Origin: Planctomycetaceae bacterium
GTDB lineage: Bacteria; Planctomycetota; Planctomycetia; Pirellulales; Thermoguttaceae
NCBI GenBank assembly: GCA_031261125.1
Contig: JAISJZ010000379.1
Span: 1 to 18,057, forward strand
Direction: 5' to 3'
Length of the DNA stretch: 18,057 bases
Shown here: positions 1 to 5,097 of the stretch, one piece after another
Position numbering within the stretch: position 1 is the stretch's first letter
Layout of the letters: every line of letters begins with the position of its first letter
Made by a program: the position numbers and the translations under genes
The notes under the pieces: generated by a model
The model's database searches: none
What the model was told of the DNA's origin: nothing
What the model saw: only the letters and a program-made list of their open reading frames with translations

Positions 1-1
1 G

Positions 2-373
2 ATGGAACGGCACGGCGGGTTTTCCCGATTACGAATCAACAATGGTTCGTATCAATACTACGAGACGAGCAATTCCAGTGTTCTCGGCGCAGCATACGGC
101 AACGGATTCCGTACCCCGCAGCAACGCAAAGGAGCCGGAAGAAACTGGGTCATCGGCGTTCGGAACACGGTAGCGGAAAATAATAATGCTACTGTAACAA
201 CGTCGTCAACCGTTTCAACACCGGTATCGACACCAATATCGGCGACACCGGTGACAGGTTCTACGGTTGTCGCTACGAATTCAGTTTCCAACCAGACAAA
301 CAACAACGATGATAAACAAAACAGCAACGAGAGTAACAACGGCTTGCCCGTTTTGCCGAACTATGATGACTAA
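2..373 (+). CDS. 3' part of an Asn/Ser/Thr-rich protein with LPVLPxYD tail
   Basis: I do not recognise the family. The frame is open from the left edge of the window. The ATG at position 2 may be internal, so the gene is probably truncated at its 5' end. About 123 residues are visible. The first 55 or so look folded (Tyr/Gly/Arg-rich, with YGNGFRTP and WVIGVRN). The next 60 are a low-complexity Thr/Ser/Val/Asn stretch, typical of an extended linker in an exported protein. The protein ends in LPVLPNYDD, almost the same as the last residues (LPVLPDYD) of the next gene. The two genes lie in the same direction 77 bp apart. The shared tail and order suggest a functional pair, which is inference. 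Confidence 0.6.
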   Translation: MERHGGFSRLRINNGSYQYYETSNSSVLGAAYGNGFRTPQQRKGAGRNWVIGVRNTVAENNNATVTTSSTVSTPVSTPISATPVTGSTVVATNSVSNQTNNNDDKQNSNESNNGLPVLPNYDD

Positions 374-381
374 CTGTATGT

Positions 382-400
382 AAGGTAGGTTGCCTACCTT
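382..400. repeat. Perfect 8-bp hairpin between the first two genes
   Basis: AAGGTAGG (382-389), a TTG loop and CCTACCTT (393-400) form a perfect stem 9 bp after the upstream stop codon. No T-run follows, so it is not a classic intrinsic terminator. It could stabilise the 3' end of the upstream transcript, attenuate, or act as a dyad operator for the gene at 451. Confidence 0.5.
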
Positions 401-437
401 GAATTGGAACTATAACCCTTTTCAACAACCTTTTAAC

Positions 438-443
438 AAGGAG
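438..443 (+). promoter_or_regulatory. Strong Shine-Dalgarno AAGGAG
   Basis: AAGGAG lies 7 bases before the ATG at 451 and fixes that start. It is notable because the other genes in the window have no comparable ribosome binding site. This suggests the gene is translated more efficiently than its neighbours. Confidence 0.75.
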
Positions 444-450
444 AAAAACG

Positions 451-2334
451 ATGACTTTCAGAAAGAATGCTTTTGTGTTCCTAACCGCTGTTTGCCTTTT
501 GCTCGTAACGTTCACAGCGGGGCAGACGCAAACGCCGCGAACTCCGCCGCGATTGAAGATGATTGGACCTGCCACGCAACAACAGCAACAACAGACAGCA
601 GGACCACGTCCAACCCCGACTCGCTGTCCAAAGTGCGGACAAATTTATTATGAGGGACGAGTTCCACACGTTTGTCCGCCACGAATGATTACTTGCCACA
701 AATGCAGACAACAATATCAGGAAGGAACCAACCACGTTTGTCCGCAGCCGCCAGGACCGCGTTTGATTCCTTGCCCCTACAATTGTGGGAGGGAGTTCGG
801 AGTGATAGCACTGGAACTCCATAAACCTAATTGCCCGAACCGCCCGCAAGATGTTAATTGGGTGCGTTGCCGAACTTGCGGACAAACTTTTAAGAGCGGA
901 ACAAGGCATATCTGTCCGGGACCGCCGAATAAAACAGAAGAAGAGGAGCCGAACGTTGTCGAAGTTGAACCCAATGAAATAGTGCCGCAGACACCGACCC
1001 AACCGCCTGTGATTCCATCGGGAAATACAAGCCACGCATTGGCGGCTCGCCCGGATTTGCCGCAGTACAAGAATACGCAAAAGATAATCCATACAATAAT
1101 CCGTCTCACGGGACAAGAGGTCCTTGATGAACTGGACAGTATAGATGTCAATCCGTATGTTGACGCGCTTCCCCAGCCGCCATTCATTACGCAAGATATT
1201 ACGGACATTAAAACTGGAATTGCGAATGGCGATCCTGATAAAGTTAAGGCGGCACTGGATGGAAAAGGACCACCACCGACAGAGGCAGAAAAGGACACCT
1301 TGATTGGTCTTGCACAAGTGAGGGATGCAGTAAAAAATGGAAAACCAATTCCGGGGTCTGTTATCGACAAACTAGGGAAGGATACCACAGGTCTTGTCAA
1401 ACCGGGATTGATTTCCAGTTTGAAAACCCTGAAAACCTTGCAAAAGATTGATTGGATTTTCCGCGCTGCGATTGATATTCTCACGGGCGGCGGTTCTTTG
1501 GGTGGAATGGGGACTGGTTTTCCGACGGGGACTGTTCCAATCGTTCCCGTTCCCGGAGTGCCGTTTGGCGTGGTATTTCCGTTAGGCGGAGGTGTTTGGG
1601 GAATGGGAACAGACGGACTGAGCAGCGCGCCGCCGATTGGTATCTATCAGGGATACCTTCCGCAACCTCCGGTCTATTCCGGCAGTGCGGCTGTTGCCGA
1701 CACCGCAGCAGGAGCAGCACCCGCAGTCATTGAGAATTCCACTGACAAAACGATTGAATACTACTGGAACAATAGTAATCGCATCCAGAAAATTCCGGCG
1801 AATTCATGGAGTTCGTTTGGAGATGTTGGCAGTGCCACGGGAATCAGAATACGGAAAGCAGGTACCCAAAAATGGGAGAAATTCGATTTCACGGCGGGAG
1901 CATATAGCGTTGTTGATTCGGTCGATAACAGCATCACGTTAGAGCCGGCACCCACGAAAATTACGTTCTCAAGTCCGGGCAATCCGATACCTTTCAAACT
2001 TTATGTTGATGGAACGAAGTTCACGATTGAGCCGGGGAAGCCGTTAGAATTAAAGAAGACAGACGGCGGTAACGGCGTGATGCAGATTCGTTTTGCCCGC
2101 TCGCCGGATAAAGAGGACGTTGCCGAACACATCGTCGGAGGAACGCAATCGTTTGAGATTGGAGTTGATAAGTCCACCGGCAAATTCAAGTTGTTCCCCG
2201 GCGGAACGACGCAAGTGGAACCGCCTGAACCGAAACAGAATGTTACGGTAGCCAGTTCGATGATTGCCTACGACGACACGAAAATCACCTCCGCCAATGT
2301 CAGCGACCTGCCCGTGCTGCCGGATTACGATTAG
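451..2334 (+). CDS. Secreted protein with four Cys/His zinc-binding-like modules and a duplicated beta domain
   Basis: Unknown function. The start is set by the AAGGAG site. Residues 1-24 form a Sec signal peptide (FRK, hydrophobic core, TAG/QT cleavage). A Gln-rich stretch (43-48) follows. Then come four Cys/His modules: C59-C62-H73-C75, C82-C85-H95-C97, C108-C112-H124-C128 and C140-C143-H153-C155. Three share the pattern CxxCxQxxxxGxxHxCPxP, and the third is a longer variant. An acidic/Pro linker (160-190), a helical region (about 200-345) and a Gly/Pro/Val-rich segment (345-410) follow. Two similar beta-rich units (about 426-498 and 502-582) each pass from an I/V-rich strand through a Tyr-containing strand, a P/G turn and an IRxR/IRFAR strand to a G-x-[YF] strand. 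The last residues, LPVLPDYD, match the preceding gene. Zinc binding is inferred from spacing only. Export of Cys/His modules to an oxidising compartment is unusual, so disulfide bonding is an alternative. Confidence 0.85.
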   Translation: MTFRKNAFVFLTAVCLLLVTFTAGQTQTPRTPPRLKMIGPATQQQQQQTAGPRPTPTRCPKCGQIYYEGRVPHVCPPRMITCHKCRQQYQEGTNHVCPQPPGPRLIPCPYNCGREFGVIALELHKPNCPNRPQDVNWVRCRTCGQTFKSGTRHICPGPPNKTEEEEPNVVEVEPNEIVPQTPTQPPVIPSGNTSHALAARPDLPQYKNTQKIIHTIIRLTGQEVLDELDSIDVNPYVDALPQPPFITQDITDIKTGIANGDPDKVKAALDGKGPPPTEAEKDTLIGLAQVRDAVKNGKPIPGSVIDKLGKDTTGLVKPGLISSLKTLKTLQKIDWIFRAAIDILTGGGSLGGMGTGFPTGTVPIVPVPGVPFGVVFPLGGGVWGMGTDGLSSAPPIGIYQGYLPQPPVYSGSAAVADTAAGAAPAVIENSTDKTIEYYWNNSNRIQKIPANSWSSFGDVGSATGIRIRKAGTQKWEKFDFTAGAYSVVDSVDNSITLEPAPTKITFSSPGNPIPFKLYVDGTKFTIEPGKPLELKKTDGGNGVMQIRFARSPDKEDVAEHIVGGTQSFEIGVDKSTGKFKLFPGGTTQVEPPEPKQNVTVASSMIAYDDTKITSANVSDLPVLPDYD

Positions 2335-2340
2335 GCACCG

Positions 2341-2425
2341 TAAAACAATAAAACTGCTCTTGACAAGGTAAAAGAGACGCAAATTCGTCGTTTTTTGAAC
2401 AAATTTTGGGTGGGTTATTGTTTTA
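2341..2425 (+). terminator. Terminator-like region after the zinc-module gene
   Basis: A small stem, GACG/CGTC (2376-2379 and 2386-2389), is followed by G and six Ts (2391-2396). That is a weak intrinsic terminator for the plus-strand gene ending at 2334. It sits inside a larger perfect 11-bp inverted repeat, TAAAACAATAA (2341-2351) and TTATTGTTTTA (2415-2425), so the whole block can fold into one long branched hairpin. Confidence 0.4.
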
Positions 2426-2443
2426 AGATGCCTTAGTGCATTT

Positions 2444-2521
2444 CAAGAACGGGACGTGCAGGGCGGTACTTCGCCGAAACGTGCATCGGGACACGCCGCT
2501 TCGCTGCGTGTCCCGCTCTTG
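2444..2521. repeat. Structured palindromic element with two competing hairpins
   Basis: The right arm GTCCCG (2510-2515) can pair with two different left arms. One is a 12-bp near-perfect outer stem (2444-2455 with 2510-2521, one mismatch). The other is a perfect 10-bp inner stem, CGGGACACGC (2487-2496) with GCGTGTCCCG (2506-2515). A further GGCG/CGCC stem (2462-2465 and 2472-2475) and the direct repeat ACGTGCA (from 2454 and from 2479) lie between. The block is GC-richer than its surroundings. It looks like a dispersed intergenic palindromic element; a small structured RNA is the alternative. No protein is convincing here. Confidence 0.45.
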
Positions 2522-2592
2522 GAGAGAATAAAAATTTTACGCTCCGCCCGCAACGGTGTCAGGCAGATTGACACTGTGGAATTTGTAATTAG

Positions 2593-2730
2593 AATTGCAG
2601 TCTTTACAACAGCAATGATTTTCGTATCGTTGCCGACACGGAACCGCAGAATTTTACGGTTCCGCCCATCCCCGGTGGTCAAAGCGACGAAGCACTTGAT
2701 CTGGGAACGGTGAATGTGAAAGACCGGTGA
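2593..2730 (+). pseudogene. Remnant of a gene C-terminus (carboxypeptidase-regulatory/redoxin-associated type)
   Basis: A frame without a start codon, opened by a TAG at 2590, encodes 45 residues ending at TGA 2728-2730. They include FRIVADTEP, FTVPPIPGG and SDEALDLGTV. From memory, the pattern F-x-VPP-x-PGG-x-SDE-x-LDLG is the usual ending of large planctomycetal exported proteins carrying carboxypeptidase-regulatory-like or redoxin domains, where it closes the last beta-sandwich. Nothing upstream in this frame continues the domain. A different frame at about 2532-2588 (APPATVSGRLTLW) could be a shifted continuation, but that is weak. I read it as the leftover 3' end of a deleted or decayed gene. 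Confidence 0.4.
2639..2664. repeat. 8-bp inverted repeat inside the gene remnant
   Basis: CGGAACCG (2639-2646) and CGGTTCCG (2657-2664) pair perfectly across a 10-base AT-rich loop. The right arm lies in a near-direct repeat of the 2534-2549 sequence (ATTTTACG, then CTCCGCCC or GTTCCGCCC). Function is unknown; it may be a chance by-product of the coding remnant. Confidence 0.35.
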
Positions 2731-2757
2731 TGGTAAAAGACGGTTTCGGAAGTTCCC

Positions 2758-3690
2758 TTATGATTTCAATTCTGCAATCATCTGTTTCGTTGCCGCTTCA
2801 ACCGCCTGTTCCCAATTTTTTTCACCGAACTGCGAACGGAACGGCTCTTTCTGATACGCAAAAATAATACCGCGGGAATTATTGATGACAGCACCCAAAC
2901 CGTCGCTGTCAAACGCCGCCGCCGCATCCTTCGCTGCCCCGCCCTGCGCCCCAAATCCCGGTACCAAAAACCAGCAATTCGGCATCGCCGCCCGCAATTC
3001 CGCTAACTGTTCGGGATACGTTGCCCCGACCACCGCCCCAACACTGCCGTACTTCCCGCTCTGCGGCTTCGTTTCCAGTGAAATTTTCTGAACGTACTCC
3101 GCAATATGGCGGTACAGCGGTTTGCCGTCGATTTGCAAGTCCTGCAACATTCCGCCGCCCTTATTCGACGTTTTCACCAAAACGAAAATACCCGCGTTCC
3201 GTTGTACTGCCGTTTTTACAAACGGTTCAAGCGAGTCATCACCGAGGTACGGCGACACCGTCAGCGCGTCCGCTTTCCACGGTGAATCCTTGCCGAGAAT
3301 ACCGGCAGCGTATGCTTCCGCTGTCGAACCGATGTCGTTGCGTTTGCCGTCAAAAATCACAACCAAGTCCTTGGACCGGGCATATTGAATGACATTTTCC
3401 AGCGTTTGCATCCCGGCGGCACCGTACTGCTCGAAGAACGCCGCCTGCGGTTTCACCGCCGGAACAAGCGGCGCAACGATGTCGATGATTCGGCAGCAGA
3501 AGTATTCAAACACGGACGAGACCGCAACGCAATCCTTCGGCGGGATGTTCGTCCGAAGGGATTCCGGCAGCGATTCGAGCCGCGGGTCAAGTCCGACAAG
3601 GACGGAATTCTTCTTTTGTTGAACTGCCTTCGTTAGTAATTGAGAAAACGTCATAATTGTTGCCGGGCGGCTTGCCGCCGTAGGAGTCAT
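2758..3690 (-). CDS. pyrF: Orotidine 5'-phosphate decarboxylase, type 2
   Basis: Decarboxylates OMP to UMP, the last step of de novo pyrimidine synthesis, in the cytosol. The 310-residue protein matches the longer type 2 family. Visible motifs are LVGLDPRLESLP (31-42), AVKPQAAFFEQYG (78-90), the catalytic FDGKRNDIGS (113-122, with D114, K116 and D119), SPYLGDDSLEPF (146-157) and the phosphate-binding VPGFGAQGG plus NNSRGI near the C-terminus. The chosen ATG overlaps the stop of the preceding BNR_4 gene as ATGA, which supports translational coupling. A second ATG at codon 13 (3654) also fits the usual N-terminus (MTFSQLL). The extra 12 codons carry a GC-rich palindrome (3666-3679), so the shorter form may be the ancestral one. 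It is the last gene of the minus-strand run. Confidence 0.95.
   Translation of the reverse strand: MTPTAASRPATIMTFSQLLTKAVQQKKNSVLVGLDPRLESLPESLRTNIPPKDCVAVSSVFEYFCCRIIDIVAPLVPAVKPQAAFFEQYGAAGMQTLENVIQYARSKDLVVIFDGKRNDIGSTAEAYAAGILGKDSPWKADALTVSPYLGDDSLEPFVKTAVQRNAGIFVLVKTSNKGGGMLQDLQIDGKPLYRHIAEYVQKISLETKPQSGKYGSVGAVVGATYPEQLAELRAAMPNCWFLVPGFGAQGGAAKDAAAAFDSDGLGAVINNSRGIIFAYQKEPFRSQFGEKNWEQAVEAATKQMIAELKS
3666..3679. repeat. GC-rich palindrome in the first codons of pyrF
   Basis: GGCGGC, a TT loop and GCCGCC form a perfect 6-bp stem between the two candidate ATG codons of pyrF, encoding about residues 4-9. The sequence resembles the cores of the palindromes near 8829-8860 and 12761-12776. 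It could hinder initiation at the first ATG or favour re-initiation at the second. Confidence 0.45.
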
Positions 3691-5033
3691 TTACTTTCCA
3701 ATTTCAATACCCGCAGCATTGCCGGCGGCGGGGTCTGCGGATGAGGACGGTCGCGGTTCGTTTCCTGCGTCTCCCACCGCATCACATAACGGACATCGCC
3801 GCTCTTGTACGGTCTGTCCACATCTGCCCTGTCCCACGCACTATGCCGCTGTATTCCCTCGAATTTCAATTCAACCGCATTGACTTCTTTCGGAAACTGC
3901 ACCGGCGACGGCGCACGTTCTTTCATCGCCAATGTCTTTTCGTCCAAAAACCAGCGACCGCTGCGCTCTTTTTCCCGATGGCTGAATGTTTGAACGAGTT
4001 TGCCGTCCTGAATCTCTACCGCCCCGAACGAAACCTCACCGATAATCGAACCACCGCCTTTGAACTCCCAACGGTACGACCACTGCGTCGCCTGATAATA
4101 CTTCCATTGTCCGTCTTCCAATCGGGCGTTATACACCTGATAATTGCCCTTTTCGTCGTATTTGCCGTAAGAGAGAATCACCCTGCCCTGCGCGTCGAAA
4201 CCGATGCGCTGTGCCGGGTTGAGCAGTCCTTCACCGGGCTGAGCAGCATCAATAATTTCACCGGTCTTCAACTTAATCGGCAGCGCAACCGGCTCGCCTT
4301 TGCTGTTCTCCCAATGCCGCAAATCCTTGCTCCGGGCGTAGGAAAAATCGTGATTCGTCGCACAATCCGGCGTATCCCGCCACATCCAGCAGATATGATA
4401 ATAACCGCCGGGACCGACGACCGGTGTATGAAAATAGGCATTCATCAATCCTTCGCCGTCAAACATCGGTTCGTCAAACAGCCGGCTCCACGTCTTCGTA
4501 TCGGGATTGTAAATGTTCCAAAGCGTGTTGCCGTTGCCGCTGCCCCCGTCCCGGTAATTGAACAACAGTTCCTTATTCGGTCCGGTTAAGAATTGCGGAT
4601 AAGTACAGCGTTTTTCCAATTCGCCGGTCATTTCCGGGATTTGCTTAAGCGATTCGATGTCCAGCGGTTTTTCGCTGCGGAAGTATATCAGCGGAGCACA
4701 GTGCATATTACCGGAAACGTGCAGATACTTATCCCGGTCTAATGTCATTGTAATATAATTATGCGAATCCCAGCCGATTTTGGACGGCAAACGTTTGAAT
4801 GTCCACTTCGTCTCATCGGTTTTGCGCTGCGCAACGCTCATATTGCGTTCGGCATCGTAGTACGCAAGGAATTGCATATCGCCGTCCGTCAACAGCGCAA
4901 ACCCGACGGGATGTCCCGACCAAACCGGTTCCACGTCAATCCGCCGCGTGAGTTGATACGAAACCTGTGCTTCGGCACTTCGGCACAAAACAAAAACAAT
5001 AAACAGCAGGAACAGACGGTGATAAATCATCAT
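3687..5033 (-). CDS. Secreted BNR-repeat (BNR_4-type) protein
   Basis: Predicted exported carbohydrate-active or carbohydrate-binding beta-propeller; the substrate is unknown. Starting at the paired ATGs (5033/5030) gives about 448 residues beginning with a signal peptide (YHRLFLLFIVFVLCRSAEA, cleavage before Q). The mature part has the BNR_4 signature: GWDSHNYITMTLD followed by YLHVSGNMH (about residues 88-111), then SGNGNTLWNIYNPDTKTW, a GGYYHICWMWRDTPD blade and YARSKDLRHW. Relatives of this fold include sialidase-like proteins and some polysaccharide lyases, so lysis of an acidic polysaccharide is possible but unproven. The frame stays open to 5201, but that extension runs antisense-free into the 3' end of uvrA and has no homology-like content. 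It overlaps pyrF by ATGA and follows uvrA by about 60 bp. Confidence 0.85.
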   Translation of the reverse strand: MMIYHRLFLLFIVFVLCRSAEAQVSYQLTRRIDVEPVWSGHPVGFALLTDGDMQFLAYYDAERNMSVAQRKTDETKWTFKRLPSKIGWDSHNYITMTLDRDKYLHVSGNMHCAPLIYFRSEKPLDIESLKQIPEMTGELEKRCTYPQFLTGPNKELLFNYRDGGSGNGNTLWNIYNPDTKTWSRLFDEPMFDGEGLMNAYFHTPVVGPGGYYHICWMWRDTPDCATNHDFSYARSKDLRHWENSKGEPVALPIKLKTGEIIDAAQPGEGLLNPAQRIGFDAQGRVILSYGKYDEKGNYQVYNARLEDGQWKYYQATQWSYRWEFKGGGSIIGEVSFGAVEIQDGKLVQTFSHREKERSGRWFLDEKTLAMKERAPSPVQFPKEVNAVELKFEGIQRHSAWDRADVDRPYKSGDVRYVMRWETQETNRDRPHPQTPPPAMLRVLKLESK

Positions 5034-5065
5034 TAGGAATGTTAAGGGTACTTCTAAAACTATTT

Positions 5066-5097
5066 TCAACGGGGAGTTTTTAGAAACTCCCTCAACG
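5066..5097. repeat. 20-bp palindrome flanked by 6-bp direct repeats at the uvrA stop
   Basis: GGGAGTTT (5072-5079), a TTAG loop and AAACTCCC (5084-5091) form a perfect stem. It is bracketed by TCAACG at 5066-5071 and again at 5092-5097. The right copy contains the uvrA stop codon. The arrangement looks like a tiny palindromic insertion with a target duplication. It could also serve as a processing or terminator hairpin between uvrA and the BNR_4 gene, though no T-run follows on the minus strand. Confidence 0.55.

Noticed and set aside
481..1484. Long minus-strand frames opposite the zinc-module gene
   Set aside because: They are Arg/Cys/Ser-rich shadows of a gene that has a signal peptide, a strong ribosome binding site and repeated motifs on the plus strand.
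2360..2390. TTGACA at 2360-2365 as a promoter -35 box
   Set aside because: No acceptable -10 box lies 16-18 bp downstream and there is no intact gene to be transcribed.
2443..2713. Open frames on both strands (85 and 79 codons) in the gap before pyrF
   Set aside because: They translate the palindromic element into low-quality Arg/Ser-rich peptides and have no ribosome binding site. The third frame holds the recognisable gene remnant instead.
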